NCBI GenBank assembly: GCA_013433145.1
Contig: CM024171.1
Coordinates: forward strand, 9,734,065-9,798,064
Reading direction: 5' to 3'
Origin: Ascaris suum
Lineage: Eukaryota; Nematoda; Chromadorea; Rhabditida; Ascarididae
DNA: 64,000 bases
Notes under the pieces: model-generated
What the model was told of the DNA's origin: nothing
Database searches by the model: none
What the model saw: the letters and a program-made list of their open reading frames with translations, nothing else
Translations under genes and position numbers: made by a program
Part shown: piece after piece, positions 13,000 through 24,574 of the stretch
Layout of the letters: each line of letters opens with the position of its first letter
Position numbering within the stretch: position 1 is the first letter of the stretch

Positions 13000-15500
13000 A
13001 GGAGTTGGTGCCGGTGTTGAGCCTCGTCTGAATAAGACGGAACCCAGGGCGGCAACCCCTCATCGAATGACTGAAGGTTGGGGCAGTATGAGGCTGCAGT
13101 TTGTCAAAATAGGTTTACTAAGGGGGGCATGGATGTAGTTCGGCCAGTCGTGATTGTGCTTAAATTTTGTTATGATCTGGAACATCTCGTGTCATCTACA
13201 AGCGAGAAAGCGTACTTCGATGACTGATGCGAATGCGATTCATGTGAAAATAAAGCTCAAAGGACAATACAAAATTGTTGATTGCAGTTTAAAGATAGTT
13301 TTGAGAATTTTTTACAGGAAAAGGGAGGCTACGAAGCAGAAATTCGAAATGATAAGTTAAGTCCAGCGAATATCAAAATCAGTGACGGTGACGGACACAG
13401 CCGAGAAACCGGAATCGACCGTATCCGTTCGTTCGGATCACCGTCTCTTAAGAGCGAAAACTAGTCGATTTCCGGGCAGAAGAAAGATTTCGAGGAAAAA
13501 CTCTCTATCGCGAAAGGCCCGAACAACTCGACCCCACCCTCTTCCTGCGAGCAATCAAAACCGGGAGTTGGGACATTTCTGCCAGCGACATAAACAAGGA
13601 TTATGGCAACTTCCTTAAGAAACTCGAGAAATGCAAATCTGCTGCTGCCGTGAATATCGCAAAACAATCCCGGAATTGTTTTCGCGCTACCATAGCTGGC
13701 CTTCTTAAAAGACGAGTAATGGCAGCGAAGGGAGATGCTAGGCCTGAACAGAAACTTATTTGCAAATTATTGAGAACGAGGAAGACAGAAAATTACAACA
13801 CCTACGGGAAAGATAAATTGCGGAAAGCAGCAGAAGAGAAGACCAACTCGAAGAAAGTATACAGGAGGTGCAGCTGCATTGGAAAATCCCTACCGCGTTC
13901 GTTGATGAAAAAGGAGAAAGAACAACCGATCGAAAACGGATGGAAGAAATATGCAAAACATTCTTCGAACAACTTTTCTCGTCGACTGCTCCTATAAAAG
14001 CCCCTGGTGTGACTTTGGCCTCAGCTGCTCCGGAGGTAACACAGAGAAATAGAAAAAGCGGTAGGTGCCATGAAGCAAAAGAAGGCCATAGGCACTAACT
14101 AAACAAGCATAGAAGAAATCGGAGCCGGCGGGGAAACGGTTACAAAAGCGTTGAGTACTTTGTTTTTGTTGCATCTAAAAGTTTGGAAAATTCCGGCGGA
14201 ATAGAAAAAGTCACGAACAGTGTTGATACCCAAAAAAGGAACCATGAGGACATTCGCAGTTATTATCCTATATGCCTTCTGTCACATGTCTACAAAATCT
14301 TTATGAGGACTATCTGTAATAGAATAGAATCAGCTCTTGATGAAAACACAAGACGAGAACAGTCAGGTTTTCGAAAACGGTTCTCGACAATTGACCACAT
14401 ATTCGCCCTAACACAGCTAAAAAAAGATGCAGAGAATACAGGCTGCCGCTCTATCTACTCTTTGCACACTTCACGAAAGCCTTTAACTCAAAGGAGCACA
14501 ATGCAGTACTCCAAAGCCTCTCCGATCAGAAGGTGGAACCAGTGTACGTTCGCATCATTGAGGATTCAATATCCGATTCGCACATCAAAATCACCACCTT
14601 CGAAACATCAGTAAGAATAAAAATCGGAAGAGAGGTAAAACAGGGAGACATTTGCTCCCCGAAATCGTTCTCATCAGCTCTCGAAGGAATCTTGAGAAAG
14701 ATGAAGGCTGCAAATGGTTTTAAAGCTGCAGACGGCGAAGAACTCTTTGCGGACAACATGGTACTCGTTGCCAGTGACCCAAAAAAGCTGCAGTATTCAC
14801 TGAGCGAGTTCAACAAAAATGCCAATAAAATGGGCTCAGCATTCACAACGACAAAATGACGTGGGAATGCGTTCTGTCCTCAGTTTTCCTTGCAGCTCAA
14901 CAGTGAGAACATTGAACCGGTACAACAATATGTATGCTTAGGACAGACTGTGCAAATGAACAATGATTTGGGTCAGGAGCCAAGCAGAAGAAAAAAGAGC
15001 GGGGTGGCTGGCCTTCACCAAGCCCAAGGACGTCTTCTGTGATACAAAGACAACAAGGTCCATAAAAGTAGAACCCTTCACTTCCACGATCCTCCCTGTT
15101 CTTCTTTGTGAGTGCGAAACGTGGAACACCACACTCTGAAGAAAAGAAATTAGCAACAAGCCAGCGAGTAATGCAAAGGCGAATGGAAGGTATCAGCAAA
15201 CTGCAGCACGTCACAAAGGAAGAGTAGCGTTCAAGATCCGGTGTAAAGGATGTCACTGAAGAAATGTATAAAAGAAAACTAACTGGGCTAGTCACGTAGC
15301 CAGGCCAAATGACAACAGATGGACTAAACGAATCCTTTTGTAGTACCAAAGAGACGTAAAGCGACCACGCAGTGGACAACGAACAAGGTATCTACATGGA
15401 GTTACTCGGATGCGGAGGGCTCAGAATCGCGATAGCTGGACGAGTTGCCAGCTGCATCGATGCGCGCAACGATGAAATCGACGATATCACGGCTGTTCAA
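13000..15500 (+). mobile_element. decayed RTE-type non-LTR retrotransposon (LINE)
   Basis: Translations in shifting + strand frames follow the order of an RTE/BovB-like ORF2. SDHRLLRAK, ending the endonuclease part, is at about 13435. A basic linker runs from about 13560 to 13960, and the 'DEKGERT...F' segment before the RT is near 13905. The fingers motif SGFRKRFSTIDHIFALTQL is at about 14360-14420, RQGD-like KQGDICSP at about 14640, and the catalytic box reads FADN (canonical Y/FADD) at about 14750. The C-terminal WTKR...RDVKRPRSG block is at about 15320-15375. Several frameshifts and stops separate these pieces, and most of the endonuclease is not legible. The 5' limit is uncertain: a tract from 13000 that resembles element sequence is included. 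The copy is certainly non-functional. Confidence 0.85.
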
Positions 15501-16418
15501 AGTATTCAGAGTATCACAATCATATAAAACTTTCGATCCGTAAGAAATTTTCGTTGGTTGGACGACCGTTTCTCAGTTATATCATTTTTTGACATACCTT
15601 TATGTGCATGCCACCAAAACGGCCAATCGGCTATAATATGCGCTTTGTGTTGTTCAAAGATCACTTTGTCGTATTATTTCCCACCCGATTTTTTAATGCG
15701 TAACACATTTACGTTGTTTTGTAGAATGTTACATTTACGGCATACTATAATTGTCGAACGGGAAACGCGTTGTTAAGGAATCGAACATTTCGCAAAATAA
15801 CAAATGCACACATGAATTTATCTGCGAGAGGAATGTTTCCCGAATAGAAATGAGAAGAATCCTCGTTTCCAGTCTCTGCGTCGAACGTGTATAAGATGAT
15901 GAGGTTGCTTCGTATCGCATGCAACTCGCATCACCAATGGTTTTGGATCAAACTGCAAACAATTATAGCAGTCGTCTTGGAAGCATTTTTTTGAAGATCT
16001 TACTGTCATTCACCATTTCTGATAATGTGAGATAAATGATCTTAAACTCTTCAGTGGATTTCTTATCAATCCTTTTGTTAAAGGACTTCTTTTCATGGTT
16101 GAATATCACAGGTTCATTAAAACAATCTGCGTTCATTTCATCTTCAGCGCCAAAAATATATGGGTAATTTCAAGCAGAACAGACGAGCACCTTCCACTGT
16201 CCTAATAAGTACACGACCTTCTCGTGAAGGTGAATAAACATATACGTTGCATGTGAAAGTTTGAATAGTGCCTATTATTATATTTTCTCCATGGAAATTT
16301 AATAAAAAGCAGCTAACTGTTCGATCTTTTTGCAATAAATATTTAGCTACTTTCTCTTTATGCATTTAGTGTGTATTGTTATTCATTGTCTATGGAGCCC
16401 GGAACAAGAGAAGGGAAC
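15501..16418. other. no gene recognised
   Basis: Sequence between the LINE and the exon at 16419. Weak - strand frames occur at 15818-16009 and 16144-16365 without good splice sites; later exons of the 16592 gene may hide here. Confidence 0.35.
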
Positions 16419-16592
16419 CTGCAAGGAAGTGCATGAGGAGCGGGAAGGGCTGTTCCGTCGAAGAATGCTTTTGATTGGAAAAGGCTGTCCGGCGCTTGCA
16501 CGAATCCGTGCCATTTCACGTTGACCGATTGTCGTGGCATCTGGAGCCAACTTCGGCTCACGATTGTTGCTAGAGCGCAAAATTGCACGCAT
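16419..16592 (-). CDS. first coding exon of an unidentified basic protein
   Basis: ATTGCAG|T lies directly before the ATG at 16592, the arrangement expected of a trans-spliced or spliced first coding exon. The frame encodes 58 residues starting MRAILRSSNNREPKLAP. It contains KSILRRNSPSR, a basic stretch with Ser-Pro sites typical of phosphorylated tails, and runs to a possible donor CAG|GTTCCC at 16419. If that donor is not used, the frame stops 11 codons later, giving a 69-residue protein. I do not recognise the family. It lies 0.7 kb past the 3' end of the PDZ gene on the same strand, too far for a typical operon pair but not impossible. GC-rich sequence at 16800-17000 could be its promoter. 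Confidence 0.5.
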
Positions 16593-17304
16593 ACTGCAAT
16601 ATCCATATGAATGCTCACAGATTTTAGAAAAAAGGAGCAAAATATGAACAGAACGATGACACCACAACAGTAATGAATCTGCTTCTAATTGAAAGTGCAG
16701 TTTTTATGCACAAAGTGCATTTCTGCTTGTTAAATGAGAGAAGGAAATTAAGACTGCTGTGAAATTTGCAGTAATATAGAATACGAAAGCCCTCCTTTCA
16801 TTTTACGCTACTGTTGCGAAAAGTGCAGCGAGAGCGAACGCAAAAGGCACCATTGCACACGCTGCGAACCGCAAACAGAGCTGAGCTCGTGCACCTCTTG
16901 CGTACGCATCACCACCGCACTTCTGCACTCTGTGCGACGGAAACTGGAAACTTCTGAGAGCAACATGCAATCTTTTCCATCCTTCAACGCGAAGTGTCAA
17001 ATTATGTGTCCATGCAAAATTTCAGCTCAGTCGAAGCATGGGAGGTGCACTTATTGGGTGCGCGATCATTCTCTGCAATTGTGCCAAGCAAAATAAAGTT
17101 CGGAGCAAGTCCCTTTTTTATACATAAACCGGTTTTGAGATATTGTATTGTAGTTTTCAAATTTAAAGAGGACATGGTGCATAAAGTTTCCGGTTTTGAC
17201 TCAACAATAACTTCCTTCCATCGACTATTGATTCGTGCTAGAAGCTAAATTCTGCGGAGATTTCCACAGCTACCTAACTGTGAAGGAGTTTTGCTAATTT
17301 GGCA

Positions 17305-17310
17305 TTTATT
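17305..17310 (-). terminator. poly(A) signal AATAAA overlapping the PDZ stop codon
   Basis: The last codons read ATG GAA TAA A, so AATAAA spans the stop. Cleavage would leave a 3' UTR of only some 15-20 bases, short even for nematodes. Confidence 0.5.
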
Positions 17311-20018
17311 CCATAGACACTGCTATTAAGTTGATGAAAACTTGCGAATTTTGCACGTCGCCAAAAATTTTTCGCTCAACAACAGTCGAAATATAGGAAG
17401 AAGTTCGTAAGCCTCTTAATATTCTTTCTTTAGCTTCTTCTTTTGTGTAGACCTGAAATGGACAAAGGATTTTTTGTTGTCTTATCTGATTGGTAAGCAT
17501 GACATCGCAAAACGATGATTTAACTTCTGGTTCCGATGGTCAATGTTGCGATTTCCAACTAATATTATTGTATATTTGCGCATTAACGGGCTTTCTTCAA
17601 TTGAATACGCAAATCTTTCAGGTACTGACTTCGTGAAACACTTTCTATCTTCGCTGGCAATGTTTTTTTCATTCGTTTTCACGTGCCTATTTGAAGAATT
17701 ATATGGCTCATATAATGTTTTACTTGAAGAAATTACTACACATAACAAATGTGGTAAATTAATAAGTTCTGCATATCCGTCAACGAAATTTTCCTTACTC
17801 GGTGACCATCAACGTCGACAATACGATCGCCTTCTTCGTAACGTTTACCAGTCAAGCTTTCCGGCTCACACTTTGTTACGATTACTGTGTTATGACTTTG
17901 CTAAAAAGTAATTAGTGTGCAATGCTATGGAACATCGTATTTAAGAGCAAAGAAGTAAGCAAGCTGTTGACAAATAAAGTTTCGTTAGACGTAAACGGTA
18001 ATTGAGAGTGCTTTTGGTGAGTTCAAATTGGTACAGTTTTGAGCCCTAAATCGCTCGTTTGGGGCTCGAAAACATTTTGTCCCTTTCACATAGGCATGTG
18101 GCTGAAAAATAACGGGCTCGTTTTCTAACCAGATTAGGAATGTACTCTTCACAAAACAAGAATCATTGAGCACCATTAAGTGGCAATATCACTAGGCATC
18201 AATGCTATTAAATGTCGCTCCACATTAATGAATGCTATTTTCTCAAGACTAAACACATACGATGGAAAATGCCTAATATACATCTTCGGTTACAAAATGG
18301 AATCCGATACTCATAAACATTACTATTGCTAATTGTTGATCCATAATCCCATATTTGCTTATTAATATTATTACTATAAATTGGCACTTTATAGATGATT
18401 TCGGAAATGTTTTCGATACTTAGGCATAGCACCATGAGAATTGAAGAAACTCAGCTCACCTTAATGGAAATACCAAGTTTAATGCCTGGAATGCGATGAA
18501 CATGAGCGATGAAGTATTCGCAATTCTTTTTGGGCGTCAGGGCGATCATCCTTGCTCTTATGTCACTGAGAGGCGAGCGTGTCACTTTCCGTTCAACCTC
18601 GATTCGCACTTGAGGGAATAGGCGGCTTATTAACTATAAAACATATCTGAATAGTGATAGCATTTTTTCGGAATTTGTTGCCTGAACAATTCGTGTTTTT
18701 ATGAAGCGGTCATTAAAACTGACCTAGTAATAGCATTACTAAATTTTGTTGGTTTTCAGACGTCCACTTACCTTCACATAAATGGGATAATTTTTTGCAA
18801 AATGAAGTTCTTTTTATAGGAAAGTTGCTGCGATGAGATTAGCCGAACGAGAGAGGAAGCGCTGTGCAATCCTGATGATTAGATGCCTTGGTGAACACTA
18901 AAAAGTTATACATTCGCAGTGGCAATAAAATATTTCAGCTATTAGTGGTGATAAAATTTGGGTCGCACAACTCCTTCTGCTAGAGAATTTCGAATCGCTT
19001 ATGATCTCGTTCGAGCGCTATTACTGTTTACAACACATAATAGGAAACGAAGGGCGCATTTAAAAGCAAAGCACTCGATTTTCCTTCGTCTTTGGGCAAG
19101 AGAAAGAAATAAATCCGTATTTCAGCATGGAGGTGCAAAATATCGACATAAAACCTTCGATCATTCCACCGCATTCCGAACAGTGATCCTCTCTATAATA
19201 ACTATCATATATTTTATGAACGTCTCATGTGAGACAGTTCAGATAAATATTGAATTAATCAGATAGAATAAAAAAACCTTATAAAAGTGATCAACATCCT
19301 CTATTCTGATATCGTTTACCGAAATAAGCACATCACCCGGCTGAAGAAGTCCATCTGCACGCATCTGCTTTTCTACTCGTTCCACCATTAGATCTTTACC
19401 AATTTGCACACCGAACTGCAAAGCAACTAAAATGGTTGCAGTGCATGCAGAAACTATCACGAACACCTCACTCTGTATGACTTGTATGAGTTAATAGTAC
19501 TGGAAATGGTCCATGGAGACAACAGAGGACGGGGGATGTCGTAGCACTTTCGAATGGCTTTCACACTTAGCATTTTAGAGACTTGTAGACCTTGTAAAGC
19601 AGCTCCAAACAGATTTTTTTGAACAGCTCGAAAAGAACGAGTGAAACTTTGCTTTCTCCATTGCTAGCAAGCCTTGTTTATAAGCGCTGAACCAACTAGC
19701 TACCAGGCAAAAGAGGCGTCGGTAGATTTTTACAGTGGATCATGCTCAACGCAGCTATATTGACCAAACTGTTCATTACTAATGCTTCTGCTATATTCTT
19801 TTATTGATAGTTTTGAAAACAATGTCCTTCACAGTTCTACTCTAAAATTTACGTGTATATAATGCGAACAAATGGCTTTAATTAAATAAAGGAATTAGTT
19901 GAGGGCTTTATAAAACACTTACCGGCTCTCCTTCTTCGTAATCAATTTGTACAGTGACCTTGTAGGTAGGTGCTTGGCACACTTCTTCGTCACTTCCTTC
20001 GGTAGAATCTTCGGGCAT
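17306..20018 (-). CDS. two-PDZ-domain protein, nematode sperm SMZ-like
   Basis: This is a complete gene of five exons, all joined in phase 0: 20018-19923, 19415-19278, 18633-18460, 17900-17799 and 17452-17306. It encodes 218 residues starting MPEDSTEGSDEE. PDZ 1 covers about residues 18-105, with its carboxylate-binding loop as FGVQ (33-36) and GLLQPGDVLISVND at 54-67. PDZ 2 covers about 115-200, with KLGIS (130-134) and EGDRIVDVDG (159-168). There is no signal peptide or membrane segment, so it is probably a cytoplasmic scaffold. The layout, size and paired diverged PDZ domains match the small nematode PDZ proteins typified by C. elegans SMZ-1/SMZ-2, which act in sperm meiosis; the sperm role is inference. 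Donors at exons 1, 3 and 4 are near consensus (GTAAGT, GTGAGC, GTAAGG); the exon 2 donor (AAG|GTTTTT) is weak. The stop codon sits inside an AATAAA. Confidence 0.85.
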
Positions 20019-21991
20019 TGTTAAAGCTCACCCGGATCCTTGTTGACAACAGTTCAGTCTGCTAGAGGCTGTTTCCAATCAAAGAGAGCAGCAGCTGGGA
20101 GACGACTGCAGCATAGCAACAAAAAACTATCAAATGACATCTCACTCAGCCCGATTTATCATGAGGACATCTAATTCAGCATTTACGGAAATTCTTACTC
20201 TTTGAATAAGTGAAAACATGTAAATTTCACTGAAGAGCTCTGCATAATTGTATGAGCTGGCTATGTCGAACAAGTTGTCATTCTTTATGAACGCGTTTTT
20301 ATCCATCCACTAATTTCAACTTGAGGGATTGTGGAGAGACTTACCGAATATAGTCTACGCTTCATAATGAAAGTGATTTGTTCTTACATAACATCATAGA
20401 ACATGGGCTTGGCTACTCAAATTTTGTTACACAGCAATCGAACTCCAACCAAAAACGAATATTTTCTTTAGTGAACTAGAAAGAAGCTGATATCGTCGAA
20501 AATGCTTTACTATGAGTTGTTCGCTATTCTGAAGGTTTTGTCATTCTGTTTGGATTTTGGAGTGAGTTATAGAAAGATAAGGGCAATTATTCTTAATACA
20601 GTTTTCTTTTTGTTTTTTTTTGCACGTCTGCAAACTGTTTGCAATGCAATACGCTCTAGAATGTACCAAAAGCTGAGCGATACCGCTTCGACAACGCAGA
20701 TAATGTTGTCATTTTAAGAGACGCAAAAAACTTTTTGAGCTCCGCTTTATTGCAGATGTAATACTTCAGATGTCCTGACTACTCATATCAATATGGCGAT
20801 CGTTTCGTACTCTTTCCTTTTCATGTCAAATCCTTCCGCAAGCTATACATCAGTCATCGGGCGTGCATCGATGTTCCCAGCCATTTTTTTAAAGCTTACC
20901 TGTATTCGTCCTATACCTTTCACACATAATTAAGCATGATTTCCAAATGCGGGGCGTCGATTAAAAACATGAGTGAACTTTGAGCCATTAGCTATAAATT
21001 GCGTATTATTCCCTGATCGGATCCATGGAGTCTATGAGTTTCTATCCTCGCGAATCCGTTGCTAAAGCTGGCTACTTTATATTCTACAACAGTATTTTTT
21101 ATCCTGAACTCATACACACCTATATTCTCCAAATCCTCTCCTGCGACCTTAATAGTTCCTCTCAAGTTTAAGATACGTACGTCGCTTCTTCGAACAAAGT
21201 TCAAGAATCAAAATATTGCTGTTTGATTCCCATAGCCATACTTGTGTTTTGCTTCCTCAGCCTCATCACCTCTTCTTCCTTTCGAGAATTCGCCGATTCC
21301 ATTGTAGAGATTATCTCGTTACTTTTCTTACGAATGATTCAATCGCTGTTTTGCTCTTTGCTGCACTCTTATCGAATGAAGTGCACAGATGAAAACGCGA
21401 GTCGGTTTTATTGTTCGATTGCCTTCTCGTAAAAAGCGACGTTAAAGGTGTTGCATTTCGTTCATGCAACAAAATGCGCAAATCCCATTATGTTTTTTTA
21501 CGAATTCATTGTCGTAAAACGCATTATGCCAGAATATTGTGTTTGTATGTGTATTGTGTGCGTCTTTCACCTAATCATTAGTCTCAACTCAGAAATGATT
21601 GGCGATATGATTTGCATAATGGGATCACCTTCCGAACAGTTATCGACGTTAATCCAACAATCTCGAATGGTACGAGAAAAACTTTTTGAACGATGGCATA
21701 AATTTTGCGCCCGCAAAATCGCAAAAAAGAGGAATTTCTTACAGATTTGCACAAGCATTCGAATCAGTTGAAACATCAAGACAATATTTGAATTATGCTA
21801 ATAATTGTATGTGACTTATACAGCTGTATGATCAGACTGATGGAATGTAAGAGCTTTTACATTTGTTAATGCTTTATAACACAGAGCAATAAACGTTTTT
21901 CACATCGAACGTTGAAAGCATTCTTATTGAATGATCATTGCAATAACAAATGATTGAACAAAAATGATCACAGACCAATGTTGAGATTGGT
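20019..21991. other. upstream region of the PDZ gene; weak candidate exon
   Basis: No firm gene. On the - strand, 20992-21204 encodes a protein-like frame (VYEFRIKNTVVEYKVASF is its core) ending at a stop, which could be a last exon. There is no good acceptor before it, and it was not linked to anything. Confidence 0.3.
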
Positions 21992-22583
21992 CTACTCTGC
22001 CTTGTTGGCACTGGTAATACTTTCTCTGCCTCCACTTTTAACAGCCGCGGTAACCGAGGATTTTTGTGAATTCTTCGAACCATCCTGTGATCCTTCTTCA
22101 TTTCCTTCCACCGGTTGTTTGTCGTTATCGATAAATGTTTCATTGTCGGTTTGCATGGAAAGATGCAAGTCACCTGCTGCTTTATCGGAAGGCCCATCTG
22201 TATGCTTTGATGACAGCTTTTGTTCGGATGAGTGACTCTCGTCAACACCGCCAAGATTCCTTTCTTTATGCCTGTGTTCATGTGAATGCCTGGGATGTCC
22301 GTGCTTGCTCTGAAAACATTGAAAAATATGCGGATCCTTGAATCATCATCGAGTACCTTTATTTCGGAACATACCACCTTCAACAATTTCTACCTAAAAA
22401 TCCGCGTAGAGTTGTTCACAAAATACTTTTCTCATCGTAGAATATATGTAGTGCATGTAACGCTGATATGCTCACCGTAATTCTAATAAACAACAGCTTA
22501 ATCAGGTCAACAAGCGCAATCAGTGTAATACTGAGGCAGATGTATGATTGTGGACGAACACTTTCATTACCTCTGTATTCCAT
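21992..22583 (-). CDS. small single-pass membrane protein with His-rich tail
   Basis: There are two exons: 22583-22476 (36 codons) and 22309-21992 (105 codons plus stop), joined in phase 0 across a donor ACG|GTGAGC and an acceptor TTTTCAG. The 141-residue product has a short polar N-terminus, one hydrophobic segment at about residues 14-34 (core ICLSITLIALVDLIKLLF), then HGHPRHSHEHRHK at about 39-51, a possible metal-binding patch. A long polar, acidic, Ser/Gln-rich tail follows. I recognise no family. The + strand across exon 2 is also open with a signal-peptide-like start, but the - strand has the splice sites. The ATG has no acceptor directly upstream, so a further 5' exon is possible. Confidence 0.5.
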
Positions 22584-23342
22584 TTGTTTAGTTTCTATTC
22601 TCGAGAAATGCTCGTAGGCAAAATGCTAGTGTGTGCACGAAATCTTACTGTAATTTGATGAAAACATGCTTAAAAAAGTTAAACTCTTTAAAAAAGCCCC
22701 ATTATCCAGTAAACTGACACATTGTTCTTCAAAGTTGTTTTCAGATAGAGGTTTACAGCAAGTCGGATGGTGATAATGATAATGATGATGATATCGCGAG
22801 ATGAGAATCACCTTCATGAGGTTCACAGTGAAAAAAGTTTCCTTGATTTCGGTCTGTCAGGGTTTTCATGACCGAATAAAGTGGAAAATTAATGCATTTC
22901 CCTCTATCAGTGATTCTACTTTTTTACTTCTACCTCTTTACATGCTACTAGTGATCTTGCTAAATTTTTGCCATAATTTCTCCTTTTTGCATCACGATTT
23001 CTCCGCAGAGTAATATGTAACAAGCGCATCTCAGAATTCCTTTGTTTTGTTTCCCTCACTCAAGTGAAATAAATAATGAATGAACTGCGAAAATTTTTCT
23101 CTTTCTTCGTGCAAGCTCTCCTCCTATGTTCACTGTTGTATAAAAACGTTACAACAGGATCCGTGACAATGTGCAAGCAATAAATATGGAAGTGGGGAAG
23201 CAACGAAAAGGAAGGTGCTAATATATGTCACCTGTAACCGGAAATAATTAAGCGCAGAAATGGGGGATATAGTGGAGGCTTGAAAAGCTACAGATGAAAA
23301 GAAACATTCACTTCATTATTAAAATGAACAAAACGTACGTAC
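22584..23342. other. no gene recognised between two - strand coding pieces
   Basis: It may be intron of the RS-domain gene. I looked specifically for an RNA-recognition motif (RGFGFV-type box) on the - strand and did not find one. Confidence 0.35.
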
Positions 23343-23859
23343 ATGACGATGTCTTCTGCGAGGGGGAACGAGTATGTTCTCTCGAGGAATGTCGAGATCT
23401 TCGACTGCTTCTGGAACGTGAACGGCTTCTGCCTCGTCTAGAATGAGTATGACCTCTTCTGTTGGAGTCTGATCGACTTCTCCTTGAGCGTGATCTTGAG
23501 CGACTCCTTGAGTATGATCTGGAGCCACTCCTTGAGCGTGATTGATAACGTCCTCTTCTCGAGGAGTGCGAACGACGTCCACCTCTGGATCGACTGCGGC
23601 TGCTCCTTCTCGAATACGACCTGGATCGAGAGCGGTCCTGTCTTCTTGAATGCCGACCTTCTTCACCATCACTTGACGATGACCTCGAGTCTCGAGTTCG
23701 CCGCTCAGATCCCGATTTGCTCTTCTCTCTGGAGTGAGATCTGTTCAGACTGCCCACAGGTGAGCAGCTCAGTGTCCTGCTTGAAGAGCCAGAACGATCG
23801 CGTGATCGAGAACCACTTCTGGACCTCGCGCTACGATGACGGTCTCTGCTATGAGGCAT
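23343..23859 (-). CDS. RS-domain (Arg/Ser-rich) protein, first coding exon
   Basis: ATG at 23859 lies 14 bases after TTTTTTCAAG, a possible trans-splice acceptor. The 172-codon exon starts MPHSRDRHRSARSRSGS. It is almost entirely Arg-Ser, Arg-Asp and Ser-Arg dipeptides with a mid-section acidic patch (SSSSDGEE). It ends at overlapping donors CAT|GTACGT (23343/23342) or TAC|GTACGT. RS domains belong to splicing factors and nuclear-speckle proteins and are phosphorylated by SR kinases. An N-terminal RS block before an RRM would resemble Tra2 or RNPS1, but no RRM exon was found, so the subfamily is unknown. The frame on the + strand is a shadow of the repetitive codons. Confidence 0.65.
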
Positions 23860-24328
23860 GATTCTTCTTGGTTCCTTGAAAAAATATGTGCACTGTTTAA
23901 AGAGATCAGAGTAAAACAGAGATAAACAAAACGGGGAAGACCATTTGTAGTGAAGTAAAAATATAATGAACATTCTCAGGTAACAAGCGCATAACCCTCC
24001 GAATCAAGCTGAAGTCTGGAGCTAAGGTAGGAGCCCAAATACTGGTTGCTTTCCTTCGTCTCTGCAGTACTTTCAGTTACAAAACTGCTGAGTTAGAGCA
24101 CGAAATTTGACAAGCACAGCGTAATACCATCCTTTCAGTTGATTCGACAAATTCGAAACGAGTTATAGTTATTTAGAGGCGTCAAAAAATTAACATACAT
24201 TTTGCAATCTGCTGTACTGCAAAGCATCAGGATTCACTTCCGCAACAGGTCGGGTTGAAAACGCGACCGTCCGATTGAGTCATGACTGTGTTATCACACA
24301 TGTTTTATTGATTGCATGCAAATTTAAA
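23860..24328. promoter_or_regulatory. region upstream of the RS-domain exon
   Basis: About 470 bases between a - strand last exon and the RS-domain start, presumably holding the RS gene's promoter or 5' intron. No specific element was recognised. Confidence 0.25.
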
Positions 24329-24574
24329 CTATTTACTGGCCTGATAAGCAAATGTGCAAAACAAATCGGATGATCTAATCATCGTGTTAGCCCCTCTGGC
24401 AGCCTTTCTATTCAATTTCCTCTGCACTTGCGCAAGAAAGCAGTAAAGATCATTAATGTGCGCATGTTGCGTCGAGGCAGCCGTTTTCAAGTTATGGGAC
24501 CACATCGCGGGGTAATAGTCGAAGCATTCCACAGGTTTCGATATTAGCGCATTAGTGTTACGAAAAGCGGAGTG
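24329..24574 (-). CDS. last exon of an unidentified gene
   Basis: A strong acceptor, TTTTTCAG at 24575-24582, opens an 81-codon exon ending in a stop. Its start is HSAFRNTNALISKPVECFDY and its core includes PAMWSHNLKTAAS and FLAQVQRKLNRKAAR. The sequence has the even composition and codon use of real protein and is rich in Ala, Asn and Cys. I do not recognise it. Upstream exons should lie beyond 24.6 kb on the - strand but were not identified. It is 470 bases upstream of the RS-domain ATG on the same strand, close enough that the two could form a nematode operon; that is speculative. Confidence 0.5.
   Translation of the reverse strand, partial: HSAFRNTNALISKPVECFDYYPAMWSHNLKTAASTQHAHINDLYCFLAQVQRKLNRKAARGANTMIRSSDLFCTFAYQASK

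Noticed and set aside
21954..22235. + strand frame with a signal-peptide-like start and several Cys
   Set aside because: The - strand over the same bases has a strong acceptor, an in-phase partner exon and polar protein-like composition; the + frame has no splice support. Not fully excluded.
23484..23861. 125-codon + strand frame
   Set aside because: Antisense shadow of the repetitive Arg/Ser codons of the RS-domain exon.
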